Below are positions 1 through 7,898 of a stretch of DNA of 20,972 nt, piece by piece; the first letter of the stretch is position 1, and each line of letters starts with the position of its first letter. The notes under the pieces were generated by a model. That model saw only the letters and a list, made by a program, of their open reading frames with translations. It was not told where the DNA came from and made no database searches. The stretch lies in the NCBI GenBank assembly GCA_036562635.1, contig DATCJU010000170.1:1-20972 (forward strand), in the 5' to 3' direction. The stretch comes from DATCJU01 sp036562635 (GTDB lineage Bacteria > Actinomycetota > Actinomycetes > Mycobacteriales > Pseudonocardiaceae). The translations under genes were made by a program, and so were the position numbers.

Positions 1-1152
1 CTGTGGAACGACACGCGGTCGGCGCCGCAGGCGACACGCCTGGTGGAACGGCTGGGTGCCGAGAAGTGGGCGGAGCGGACCGGCTCGGTTCCGGTGGCCA
101 GTTTCACCGTCACCAAACTCGCCTGGCTGGCCGAGCACGAGCCGGAACACGCGGACCGGGTGGCCCGGGTGCTGCTGCCGCACGACTGGGTGAGCTGGCA
201 GCTGGGTGGGGCGGGCCTCGACCCGGCCACCGACCGGGGGGACGCCTCGGGGACCGGCTACTTCTCCCCCAGGGAGGGGGTCTGGCTGCCGGACCTGCTG
301 GCCTCGGCGTTCGGGGGTCGGCAGCCGGAGCTGCCCAGGGTGCTGGGCCCGGCCGAGGCCGCCGGGGTGTGTGCCGCCGACGGCCCGTTGGGTGGAGCCC
401 TGCTCGGGCCGGGCACCGGGGACAACATGGCCGCGGCCCTGGGCCTGGGCGCCGGGCCGGGTGACGTGGTCGTCTCCCTGGGCACCTCGGGGACCGCGTT
501 CGCGGTGGCCGAGGAACCCGCGGCCGACCCGACCGGGACGGTGGCCGGGTTCTGCGACGCCACCGGCCGGTTCCTGCCCCTGGTCTGCACACTCAACGCC
601 GCCCGGGTGCTCACCGCCGCGGCCCGGATGCTGAACACCGACCTGGCCGGGTTGGACGAGCTGGCGCTGCGGGCCGAGCCGGGGGCGGGCGGGCTGGTGC
701 TGCTGCCCTACCTGGACGGGGAGCGCACCCCGAACCTGCCGGAGGCCGCGGGCACGCTCGGTGGGCTGCGCCGCGACAACATGACCCCGGAGAACCTGGC
801 ACGGGCCGCGGTGGAGGGCATGCTGTGCGGCCTGGCCGACGGGGTGGACGCCCTGCGTGGGCAGGGTGTGCAGGTGCGGCGGGTACTGCTGGTCGGCGGG
901 GCGGCCCGATCGGCCGCGGTGCGCACGGTGGCGCCTACGCTGTTCGGTACGCCCGTGGAGATCCCCGAGCCGAACGAGTACGTGGCGCTGGGGGCGGCCC
1001 GTCAGGCCGCGTGGGTGCTGGCCGGGGACGGTGTGCCACCTCGGTGGGACCTGCGGTCGGAGGTGGTCGAACCGACCGCGGCGGATCTGGACGCGGGCGA
1101 GGCCGTGCGCGCGGCCTACGCGGCGGTGCGCCGGCAGGTCCACGGGGTGTAG
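1..1152 (+). CDS. xylB: xylulokinase, FGGY carbohydrate kinase family (5' partial)
   Basis: Phosphorylates D-xylulose to xylulose 5-phosphate in the cytoplasm, the second step of the isomerase route of xylose use. The frame is open from base 1, so the true start lies upstream. The first visible residues are LWNDTRSAPQA, a typical XylB stretch from the substrate-binding part of the N-terminal FGGY domain. The C-terminal domain is complete, with GDNMAAALGLG, the phosphate-binding VVSLGTSGTAFAV and, near the end, VLLVGGAARSAAVR. The 383 visible residues compare with about 460-490 in the family, so roughly 80-100 are missing. A ROK regulator follows 55 bp later on the same strand. The kinase family is certain. 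Xylulose as the substrate rests on the motif and on xylA in the same window; another pentulose or polyol is possible. Confidence 0.9.
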   Translation: MWNDTRSAPQATRLVERLGAEKWAERTGSVPVASFTVTKLAWLAEHEPEHADRVARVLLPHDWVSWQLGGAGLDPATDRGDASGTGYFSPREGVWLPDLLASAFGGRQPELPRVLGPAEAAGVCAADGPLGGALLGPGTGDNMAAALGLGAGPGDVVVSLGTSGTAFAVAEEPAADPTGTVAGFCDATGRFLPLVCTLNAARVLTAAARMLNTDLAGLDELALRAEPGAGGLVLLPYLDGERTPNLPEAAGTLGGLRRDNMTPENLARAAVEGMLCGLADGVDALRGQGVQVRRVLLVGGAARSAAVRTVAPTLFGTPVEIPEPNEYVALGAARQAAWVLAGDGVPPRWDLRSEVVEPTAADLDAGEAVRAAYAAVRRQVHGV

Positions 1153-1207
1153 ACGGGTGGTCGTCGGCCTCGGGGTCGACGACCCGGCTGGCGGTCGGAG
1201 CCGCCGG

Positions 1208-2425
1208 ATGGGGGTGCCTCAGGTGGTGGCGCGGTCCTCGGGCACGTTGCCGACGGTGCAGTCGCGGCAGCAGTCGCGGCTGTTGGAGCTGCTGCGCGAC
1301 GACGGGCCCATGTCCCGGGTGGAGCTGGGGGAGCGGCTGGAGCTGCCGCGGGCCCGGCTGGCCGCGGAGCTGTCCCGGTTGGAGGCGCTGCAGCTGGTGG
1401 AGACGGCCGGGCCGGCCGCCAGTCGGGGCGGTCGGCGGTCCACGCTGGTGCGCCTCGCGTCCGACCTGCGGTTCGTCGGGGTGGAGGTGGGGGCCACCTC
1501 GGTGGAGGTCGGGGTGACCGATCCGAGCTGCGAGGTGCTGGAGCTCGTCGGCGAGGAGTGCGACGTGCGGCAGGGCCCGGAGACGGTGCTGCGCCGCGTG
1601 GTGGAGCTGTCCTCGCTGGTGCTGCAGAAGGCTCCCGGGCGGCTGCTGGCGGCCGGGATCGGTCTGCCCGGCCCGGTGAGTTTCCGGGAGGGCATGCCGG
1701 TGGCACCACCGATCATGCCCGGCTGGGACCGGTTCCCGGTGCGGGACCACCTGGCCGGGGTGTGGGGGTGCCCGGTCGTGGTGGACAACGACGTGAACGT
1801 GATGGCGCTGGGCGAGCGGCACGCCGGTGTGGCCCGGTCGCTGGACGATCTGCTGTTCGTCAAGGTGGGCACCGGGATCGGCTGTGGGATCGTCCTCGGT
1901 GGCCGGGTGTACCGGGGTGTGGCCGGTACGGCCGGCGACATCGGGCACATCCGGCTGGACGACTACGGGCCGGCGTGCGCCTGTGGTGAGGTGGGCTGCC
2001 TGGAGGCCTACTTCGGGGGTGCGGCGCTGGCGCGGGACGCGCTGACCCTGGCCCGTAGCGGCCGGTCCCCGTTCCTGGCCGAGACGATGGCCGACAAGGG
2101 GCAGGTCACCGCCCGGGACGTGGGTGCGGCGGCGGCCGCCGGGGACCCGGCGGCGGTGGGCCTGGTCCGGGACGGTGGTCGGCGGCTCGGCCAGGTGATC
2201 GCGTCCCTGGTGAGTTTCATCAATCCCGGGATGGTCGTGATCGGTGGTGGGGTGGCGCGGCTGGGGCACCAGCTGCTGGCCGAGGTGCGCAGCGCGGTCT
2301 ACCGGCGCTCGCTGCCGTTGGCCACCGGCAACCTGCCGATCGTGCTGTCGGAGCTGGGGGATCACGGCGGGGTGATCGGCGCGGCCTGGCTCGCCAGCGA
2401 GCGGGCGTTCGCGGCTCCCCGCTGA
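1208..2425 (+). CDS. ROK family transcriptional regulator (XylR-like)
   Basis: DNA-binding sugar sensor of about 405 residues. An N-terminal winged helix-turn-helix (about residues 15-65, RQQSRLLELLRDDGPMSRVE onward) precedes a ROK sugar-kinase fold. Visible ROK motifs are GIGLPGPV, DND at 193-195, VGTGIGCGIVLGG and the zinc site CACGEVGCLE at 257-266 with all three cysteines. The HTH plus full length makes it a regulator rather than a glucokinase. ATG 1208 was chosen because GGAG lies 7 bases upstream and the HTH starts soon after; the open frame extends further 5' into xylB but without family sequence. It sits 55 bp after xylB and is followed by a strong hairpin, so the two probably share a transcript. 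In actinobacteria a ROK gene beside xylB is usually the xylose repressor XylR; that role is inferred. Confidence 0.88.
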   Translation: MGVPQVVARSSGTLPTVQSRQQSRLLELLRDDGPMSRVELGERLELPRARLAAELSRLEALQLVETAGPAASRGGRRSTLVRLASDLRFVGVEVGATSVEVGVTDPSCEVLELVGEECDVRQGPETVLRRVVELSSLVLQKAPGRLLAAGIGLPGPVSFREGMPVAPPIMPGWDRFPVRDHLAGVWGCPVVVDNDVNVMALGERHAGVARSLDDLLFVKVGTGIGCGIVLGGRVYRGVAGTAGDIGHIRLDDYGPACACGEVGCLEAYFGGAALARDALTLARSGRSPFLAETMADKGQVTARDVGAAAAAGDPAAVGLVRDGGRRLGQVIASLVSFINPGMVVIGGGVARLGHQLLAEVRSAVYRRSLPLATGNLPIVLSELGDHGGVIGAAWLASERAFAAPR

Positions 2426-2439
2426 TCGTCGTCGCCCTC

Positions 2440-2474
2440 CCGGCCCCGTGGGTGTTCGTGACCTGCGGGGCCGG
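2440..2474 (+). terminator. hairpin terminator after the xylB-ROK unit
   Basis: Arms CCGGCCCCG (2440-2448) and CGGGGCCGG (2466-2474) pair perfectly. The stem continues inward through two G-T wobbles and GGT/ACC to a 7-nt loop, giving about 14 bp. It begins 15 bases after the ROK stop. There is no T-tract, which is common for actinobacterial terminators. Confidence 0.65.
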
Positions 2475-2581
2475 AGTGTTCTCCGGAGCTGCCGTGTGTC
2501 CGGCACGGGTGGGACGCGGCGTCCGGGCTGCCGTCCGGGGCGCGGGTGTCTCGGGGTCACGCGCTGAAGGCTGCCCGCAAA

Positions 2582-2594
2582 ACGATGTCATCGT
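2582..2594. promoter_or_regulatory. 13-bp palindrome, possible operator
   Basis: ACGATG-T-CATCGT is a perfect 6+6 inverted repeat around one base. It lies in an unusually AT-rich patch (about 2578-2632) of the 326-bp gap between the two ROK genes. The form suits a dimeric regulator, but no family consensus was recognised. Confidence 0.35.
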
Positions 2595-2671
2595 GCTTAC
2601 TTTCGGCTCCGATATGCAAAAGATTGGGTGACAGCTCTGCGCTGAACGGGGGATGAAGCCGCTCGAGAGGG

Positions 2672-2700
2672 TTGACGTGTGACGAGTACCACCCTAGTTT
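2672..2700 (+). promoter_or_regulatory. sigma70-type promoter for the second ROK/ABC operon
   Basis: TTGACG (2672-2677) and TAGTTT (2695-2700) are separated by exactly 17 bases. That gives a start of transcription near 2707 and a leader of about 45 nt before ATG 2752. Confidence 0.55.
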
Positions 2701-2714
2701 GACGGCCCAGTCAA
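2699..2714. promoter_or_regulatory. inverted repeat at the predicted transcription start, candidate ROK operator
   Basis: TTGAC-ggccca-GTCAA gives 5-bp arms with a 6-base spacer. It overlaps the end of the -10 box and the expected +1 site, where a repressor would block initiation. Autoregulation by the ROK protein encoded just downstream is the simplest reading, but this is inferred. Confidence 0.45.
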
Positions 2715-2751
2715 CGAATGGGTGAGCGATTCACACGGCGGGGAGCTGTCG

Positions 2752-4059
2752 ATGAGCCTGAGCGAGGGGCGGCCCACGGACCAGACGGGGCTGCGCCGGG
2801 CCAACCTCGGCCTGGTCCTGCGGGTGCTCCGCACCCACGGGCCGCAGTCCCGGGCCGGCCTGGCTCGGCTCACCGGCCTGAACAAGGCCACGGTCTCCTC
2901 GCTCGTCGCGGAGCTGGAGCAGCGTCGCCTGGTGCGTCCCGGTGGCACCGTCGCCGGAGCGCCCGGACGTCCCGGCCAGCTCGTGGAGCTGCGGCCCCGC
3001 ACCGTCTTCGGCATCGGTCTGGAGGCCAACGTCGACTACGCCGCCGTCGCGGTCATGGACCTGACCGGCGAGCTGGTCGAACACCGTCGGACGGCCTGCG
3101 ACCTGGCCGGAGCCGGCGTGGACGCGGCACTGGACGTGCTGGCCGACCTGGCCGCGGGCGCGCTGCGTTCCGTGGCCGAGGCCGGTGGCTGGGCGGCCGG
3201 TATCACGCTGGGCGTGCCCGGGCTGGTCGACCACCGCAACGGTGTGGTGCACCTGGCTCCCAACCTGCGCTGGCGCGGGGCCGCGGTGGCCGACGGTCTG
3301 GCCGCGCGGCTGGGGATCGGTCTGGACCGCGTCCGGGTGGACAACGACGCCAACCTGTCCGCACTGGCCGAGCACGCCTTCGGGGTGGCCGCCGGCACCC
3401 CGGACCTGCTGTACCTGACCGGTGAGGTCGGGGTCGGCGGCGGCGTCATCGCGGGTGGGCGGCTGCTGCGCGGGGCCAGTGGCTACACCGGCGAGGTCGG
3501 GCACATGCCGCTGGACCCCCTGGGACAGTACTGCGGGTGCGGCCGACGCGGCTGTTGGGAGACACAGGTCGGTCTGGCCGCGCTGCTGCGTGCGGTCGCC
3601 GGCCCCGACGACCCGGTGCGCAACCCCACGTTGGACCTGGAGCAGCGCCTCGCGGAGATCGAGTCCAGGGCGCGGGGCGGGGACCGCCGCACGGTGGACG
3701 CGTTGCAGCAGATCGGTGCCGCTCTGGGGGTCGGCGCCTCGATCCTGGTCAACGTGCTCAACCCCGCGGTGGTCGTCCTGGGGGGCTACTTCGCGATGTT
3801 GAGCGAGTGGCTCGTCGAACCCGCCCGGGTGGAGCTCGCCACCCGGGTGGTCGCTCCCCGGGCCGGCGGTTGTCAGCTGCTGCCCTCGAACCTCGGCTTC
3901 ACCGCGGCGGTGCGCGGTGGGGCGCACGCGGCCATGGAACGCGTGCTCGACGACCCCACCCTCGTCCCGCTGGGTGGTGACGTTCCCGCAGGTGACGGTC
4001 GGCTCCCGGCATCGGGTGCCGGTGCGCACGGGGCCGGGCGAACGGAGGCGTCGGCATGA
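2752..4059 (+). CDS. ROK family transcriptional regulator of the ABC sugar operon
   Basis: About 435 residues. An N-terminal winged HTH (about 15-65, with the recognition segment LARLTGLNKATVSSLVAELE) is followed by a ROK domain containing GITLGVPGLVDH, DND at 197-199, GVGGGVIAGGRLLRGASGY and the zinc motif CGCGRRGCWE at 261-270. It probably represses the downstream importer genes until a sugar or sugar phosphate binds. ATG 2752 was chosen because GGGGAG lies 6 bases before it; GTG 2722 is in frame but has no comparable ribosome site and would put the start very close to the predicted transcription start. It overlaps the ATPase gene by ATGA, so the regulator and transporter are co-transcribed. 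It is a clear paralogue of the ROK protein ending at 2425, though the two differ in detail. Confidence 0.9.
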   Translation: MSLSEGRPTDQTGLRRANLGLVLRVLRTHGPQSRAGLARLTGLNKATVSSLVAELEQRRLVRPGGTVAGAPGRPGQLVELRPRTVFGIGLEANVDYAAVAVMDLTGELVEHRRTACDLAGAGVDAALDVLADLAAGALRSVAEAGGWAAGITLGVPGLVDHRNGVVHLAPNLRWRGAAVADGLAARLGIGLDRVRVDNDANLSALAEHAFGVAAGTPDLLYLTGEVGVGGGVIAGGRLLRGASGYTGEVGHMPLDPLGQYCGCGRRGCWETQVGLAALLRAVAGPDDPVRNPTLDLEQRLAEIESRARGGDRRTVDALQQIGAALGVGASILVNVLNPAVVVLGGYFAMLSEWLVEPARVELATRVVAPRAGGCQLLPSNLGFTAAVRGGAHAAMERVLDDPTLVPLGGDVPAGDGRLPASGAGAHGAGRTEASA

Positions 4060-5627
4060 GCGAGTCGCCATCCCGCATCGAGGGGACCGGACCGGCGGCG
4101 GGGAGGCCGTCGGGCACGGAACCGCTGCTGCGCATGCAGGGGATCGTCAAGACCTTCCCCGGTGTGCGGGCCCTCGACGGCGTCGACCTGGAGGTCCTGC
4201 CCGGGGAGGTGCACTGTCTGCTGGGGCAGAACGGTGCCGGGAAGTCCACCCTGATCAAGGTGCTGGCGGGGGCACACCAGCCGGACGCGGGGCGGATCCT
4301 GTGGCAGGGCCGGGAGGTCCGCCTGCCGTCGCCGGTCGCGGCGCTGCGCACTGGGGTGGCCACCATCTACCAGGAGCTGGACCTGGTGCCCGGCCTGACC
4401 GTGGCCGAGAACATCTTCCTCGGACACGAGCGGTCCCGGTTCGGGTTCACCCGACGTCGGGCCGCCCGGAGCGCGGCCGCCGAACTGCTGTCCCGGCTGG
4501 GGCACCCCGAGATCTCCCCCGACCAGGAGGTCGGTGACCTGCCCGCCGCCGGGCAGCAGCTGGTGTCGATGGCCCGGGCCCTGGCGCACGAGGCGCGGCT
4601 GATCGTGATGGACGAGCCGACCGCGGCGTTGGCCGCCGACGAGGTGGACAACCTCTTCCGGATCATCGGTGAGCTCACCGACGCGGGTGTCGCGGTGGTC
4701 TACATCTCCCACCGGCTGGAGGAGATCCGCCGCATCGGGCACCGGGTCACCGTCCTCAAGGACGGGCGCACCGTGGCGCAGGGCCTGTCCGCGCGGACCC
4801 CGACCTCCGAGCTGGTGGCGCTGATGACCGGGCGTCTGGTGGAGGCGGCCTTCCCCGAGCGGTCGCCGGGCGCGGGGAGCACCGCGGACACCCGGCGCGA
4901 GGTGCTGCGGGTCGAGGGGCTGAGCCGCCGGGGCGAGTTCACCGACGTCAGCTTCACGCTGCACGCCGGTGAGGTGCTCGGCCTCGCCGGGCTGGTCGGC
5001 TCCGGCCGCAGCGAACTGCTGGAGACGATCTTCGGTGCGCGTCGCCCGGACGCCGGCCGGGTACTGGTCGACGGCCGACCGGTCCGGCCGGGCAGCGTGC
5101 CCGCGGCGGTGGCCGCGGGGATCGGGTTGGCACCGGAGGAGCGCAAGAGCCAGGCCCTGCTGCTGGACATGCCGCTGGCCCACAACGTGACGCTGGCCAG
5201 CCTGCCCCGCTACAGCCGGTTCGGTTTCGTCGACCGGGCCGCCGAGCGTGCCGACGCCCGGGCCCGGCTGGAGCAGCTCGACCTGCGCCCGGCTGACCCG
5301 GACCGCCTGGTCCGCACGTTCTCCGGCGGCAACCAGCAGAAGGCGGTGGTCGCGCGGTGGCTGTTGCACGGCTGCCGAGTGCTGCTGCTGGACGAACCCA
5401 CCCGGGGCGTGGACGTCGGCGCGCGTGCCGAGCTGTACCGACTGATCCGCGAGCTGGCCGCGGACGGTGTCGGGGTGGTCGTGGTGTCCAGCGAGGTTCC
5501 CGAGGTGCTCGGCCTGGCCGACCGGGTGCTGGTGCTCCGGGAGGGGCGGGTGCTGCACGAGGCCCCCGCCGAGGAGCTGACCGAGGCCGACGTGCTCGAC
5601 ATCGTGTTGGAAGGGGGTGCGGCGTGA
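4056..5627 (+). CDS. ribose/xylose-type sugar ABC transporter ATP-binding protein
   Basis: Cytoplasmic energy subunit of a ribose-family (CUT2) sugar importer, 523 residues with two fused ATPase domains as in RbsA, MglA and XylG. Domain 1 has Walker A GQNGAGKST (57-65) and Walker B LIVMDEPT (182-189), with a degenerate signature LPAAGQQL. Domain 2 has GLVGSGRS (312-319), in which the Walker A lysine is replaced by arginine as usual for this family, then FSGGNQQK (422-429) and Walker B VLLLDEPTRG (442-451). The start overlaps the ROK stop (ATGA) and its stop overlaps the permease start (GTGA), so translational coupling is likely. The family is certain. The transported sugar cannot be read from an ATPase; xylose is suggested by xylA in the same gene run. 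Confidence 0.93.
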   Translation: MSESPSRIEGTGPAAGRPSGTEPLLRMQGIVKTFPGVRALDGVDLEVLPGEVHCLLGQNGAGKSTLIKVLAGAHQPDAGRILWQGREVRLPSPVAALRTGVATIYQELDLVPGLTVAENIFLGHERSRFGFTRRRAARSAAAELLSRLGHPEISPDQEVGDLPAAGQQLVSMARALAHEARLIVMDEPTAALAADEVDNLFRIIGELTDAGVAVVYISHRLEEIRRIGHRVTVLKDGRTVAQGLSARTPTSELVALMTGRLVEAAFPERSPGAGSTADTRREVLRVEGLSRRGEFTDVSFTLHAGEVLGLAGLVGSGRSELLETIFGARRPDAGRVLVDGRPVRPGSVPAAVAAGIGLAPEERKSQALLLDMPLAHNVTLASLPRYSRFGFVDRAAERADARARLEQLDLRPADPDRLVRTFSGGNQQKAVVARWLLHGCRVLLLDEPTRGVDVGARAELYRLIRELAADGVGVVVVSSEVPEVLGLADRVLVLREGRVLHEAPAEELTEADVLDIVLEGGAA

Positions 5628-6676
5628 CCGAGAAGGGCGCGGAGGTGACCCTCGGCGTCGGTGATCAGGCCGCGAAGCCCGCCACCGGGGTGCGCGGGGA
5701 TGTCCACGGGGCCACCCGGACGGGCGGGACGGCCCTGCGGCTGCGGGTCGACATCCGGCTGGCCACGCTGGTCGGGGTGTTCCTGCTGCTGTGCCTGGTC
5801 GGCCACCTCACCCGGCCGGACGCGTTCCTGACCGAGGGGAACATCTCCACGGTGCTGCGCCTGGCCGCGGCGATCGGGGTGGTCAGCGTCGGGATGACGT
5901 TCGTGATCGCCAGCGGCGGGATCGACCTGTCGGTCGGCTCGATCGTCGCGCTGGCCAGCGTGTGGATGACCACGGTGGCCACCCAGTCCTTCGGGGTGGG
6001 CGGCATGGTGTTCTGCGCGCTGGCGGTGGGCACCGCCTGCGGTCTGATCAACGGGCTGCTGGTGTCCTACGGCCGGGTGGTGCCGTTCATCGCCACGCTG
6101 GCCATGTACGCCTCGGCGCGTGGTCTGGCCGAGCGGATCAGCGACCGGCAGACCCAGGTCGTGCGGGTGCAGGACTTCAACGAGTTCTTCCGTGGGGAGT
6201 TCCTGGGCGTTCCGGTGCTGGTCTGGATGTTCGCCGTGGTGGTGGCCGCCGGGTGGGTGCTGCTCAACCGCACCACCTTCGGACGGCGGACGCTGGCGGT
6301 CGGGGGCAACGCGGAGGCGGCCCGGCTGGCCGGGATCAACGTCCGGTGGCACACCGCCCTGGTGTACGCGCTGTCCGGTCTGTGCTGCGGTATCGCGGCG
6401 ATCATGGTGGTGGCACGCACCACCTCCGGGGCCGCGACCAACGGCATGTTCTACGAGCTGGACGCGATCGCCGCGGTGGTCATCGGCGGCACCCTGCTCT
6501 CCGGTGGTCGCGGCACGCTGGTGGGCACCCTGATCGGTGTCCTGATCTTCACCGTGATCGGCAACATCTTCACCCTCAACAACCTCGAGACGGACATCCA
6601 GAACATCGCCAAGGGTGTGATCATCGTCGCCGCCGTGCTGCTGCAGGCCCGCACGCTGCGCAACCGCACCACCTAG
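5624..6676 (+). CDS. ribose/xylose-type sugar ABC transporter permease
   Basis: Inner-membrane channel subunit of the importer, about 350 residues and of the RbsC/XylH family. A hydrophilic N-terminus of some 45 residues precedes the first membrane segment (about 46-62). Family landmarks are GMTFVIASGGIDLSVGSIVA, the cytoplasmic loop GNAEAARLAGI, and ELDAIAAVVIGGTLLSGGRG. About eight to ten membrane segments are visible. GTG 5624 overlaps the ATPase stop by four bases. Only one permease gene is present, as expected for a homodimeric channel in this family. A wobble-containing hairpin and the binding-protein gene follow after 97 bp. Confidence 0.93.
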   Translation: MTEKGAEVTLGVGDQAAKPATGVRGDVHGATRTGGTALRLRVDIRLATLVGVFLLLCLVGHLTRPDAFLTEGNISTVLRLAAAIGVVSVGMTFVIASGGIDLSVGSIVALASVWMTTVATQSFGVGGMVFCALAVGTACGLINGLLVSYGRVVPFIATLAMYASARGLAERISDRQTQVVRVQDFNEFFRGEFLGVPVLVWMFAVVVAAGWVLLNRTTFGRRTLAVGGNAEAARLAGINVRWHTALVYALSGLCCGIAAIMVVARTTSGAATNGMFYELDAIAAVVIGGTLLSGGRGTLVGTLIGVLIFTVIGNIFTLNNLETDIQNIAKGVIIVAAVLLQARTLRNRTT

Positions 6677-6689
6677 CACCGCACCCGGC

Positions 6690-6708
6690 ACCGGTCCGAC
6701 GGGCCGGT
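6690..6708 (+). other. intercistronic hairpin between permease and binding-protein genes
   Basis: ACCGGTCC and GGGCCGGT pair over 8 bp, with one G-T wobble, around a GAC loop. It begins 14 bases after the permease stop. It may protect the mRNA 3' end or partly attenuate; no T-tract follows. Confidence 0.35.
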
Positions 6709-6773
6709 TCGACGGCTCTCCCGCATCCCTGTTCCTCCCATCGTCCCCACTCACGTCCCGACAGGAGGGCACC

Positions 6774-7832
6774 ATGACCGGGACCCCGCATCTGGGCCGC
6801 CGCAACTTCCTGCTCGCCGGCACCGCACTGGGTGCCACCGCGCTGGTCGCCGCCTGCACCTCCAACACACCTCCGGAGCAGGCGGGGTCGGCCAACGTGG
6901 GTACCGGCGGCGGGGACAACGCCCAGCCGGGGCGGCACGTGACCATCGGTTTCTCCGCGCCGGCCGCCGACCACGGGTGGATGGCCGCGATCACCCGGAA
7001 CGCCCGGGCCCAGGCCGAGCAGTACTCGGACGTCACCCTGAAGGCCACCGAGGGCACCAACGACGTCAACCAGCAGATCGCCCAGGTGGAGACCCTGATC
7101 AACGAGAAGGTTGACGTCCTGGTCATCCTGCCGCACGACGGCAAGGCGCTCACCGGGGTGGCGCTCCAGGCGATGCAGGCCGGCATCCCGGTGATCAACC
7201 TGGACCGTGTCTTCGACACCCCGCTGGCCTACCGGTGCTGGATCGGCGGCGACAACTACGGAATGGGAGTCAGCGCCGGCAACTACATCGCCGCCGAGCT
7301 GCGCCGCCGGAACATCAGCAACCCGGTGATCGCCGAGATCGCCGGTATCGACTCGCTGCCGCTGACCCAGGAACGCAGTGCCGGTTTCCGCGACGCGCTC
7401 AGCTCGCACGGCCTCCAGGTCAGCCACCGGGTGGCCGCCGAGTTCACCGTGGAGTCCGGGGAGCGGCAGGCGTCCAACCTGCTCCAGGCCGCGAGCCGGA
7501 TCGACGCCCTGTGGAACCACGACGACGACCAGGGCATCGGGGTGCTGGCGGCGATCGAGGCGGCGGGTCGCAGGGAGTTCTTCATGGTCGGCGGCGCCGG
7601 CTCGCGCAACGCCATGGACGCGATCAAGGCCGACAACTCGGTGCTGAAGGCGACGGTGCTCTACAGCCCGTCCATGGCGTCGTCGGCGATCTCGCTGGCC
7701 CGTCTGCTGGCGCAGAGCAAGGGCATGGGCGACCTGGCCGAGCGGGAGATCCCCGCCTCGATCACCACCTACTCCGCGGTGGTGACCAAGGAGAACGTCG
7801 ACCAGTACCTGCCCGTCGGTTTCGAGTCCTGA
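6774..7832 (+). CDS. sugar ABC transporter substrate-binding lipoprotein (Tat signal)
   Basis: Extracytoplasmic sugar receptor that delivers substrate to the permease, 352 residues and of the periplasmic-binding-protein type I fold (RbsB/XylF family). A twin-arginine motif RRNFLLAG (9-16) and a lipobox ending at Cys28 (LVAAC) predict Tat export and lipid anchoring, common for such proteins in actinobacteria. After a Gly/Asn-rich linker the domain starts with VTIGFSAPAADHGWMAAI and continues with NQQIAQVETLINEKVDVLVI, IPVINLDRVFD and LWNHDDDQGIGVL, all typical of the fold. The ribosome site AGGAGG lies 5 bases before ATG. Conserved aromatic and charged residues fit a monosaccharide pocket, but the sugar cannot be named with certainty. 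Confidence 0.93.
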   Translation: MTGTPHLGRRNFLLAGTALGATALVAACTSNTPPEQAGSANVGTGGGDNAQPGRHVTIGFSAPAADHGWMAAITRNARAQAEQYSDVTLKATEGTNDVNQQIAQVETLINEKVDVLVILPHDGKALTGVALQAMQAGIPVINLDRVFDTPLAYRCWIGGDNYGMGVSAGNYIAAELRRRNISNPVIAEIAGIDSLPLTQERSAGFRDALSSHGLQVSHRVAAEFTVESGERQASNLLQAASRIDALWNHDDDQGIGVLAAIEAAGRREFFMVGGAGSRNAMDAIKADNSVLKATVLYSPSMASSAISLARLLAQSKGMGDLAEREIPASITTYSAVVTKENVDQYLPVGFES

Positions 7833-7873
7833 GCACCGGTGTCCCGGAACGTGCCGGGCGCCTGACGGTGCTC
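7831..7873 (+). other. long two-part stem-loop between binding-protein and oxidoreductase genes
   Basis: An outer stem GAGCACCG (7831-7838) with CGGTGCTC (7866-7873) is perfect over 8 bp and includes the last two bases of the stop codon. An inner stem CCCGG (7843-7847) with CCGGG (7854-7858) closes a 6-nt loop. There is no T-tract and the next ribosome site follows within about 12 bases. An mRNA-stabilising or partial-termination element that raises binding-protein yield is plausible. Confidence 0.5.
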
Positions 7874-7898
7874 CGGCGGAGAGTGAGGAGAGGAGCGC

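Noticed and set aside
935..2560. 541-codon minus-strand frame over xylB and the first ROK gene
   Set aside because: Composition dominated by Pro/Arg/His, no recognisable domain, and fully covered by real genes on the plus strand.
2722..2751. GTG 2722 as the start of the second ROK gene
   Set aside because: No ribosome site, and about 15 bases from the predicted transcription start. ATG 2752 has GGGGAG at proper spacing.
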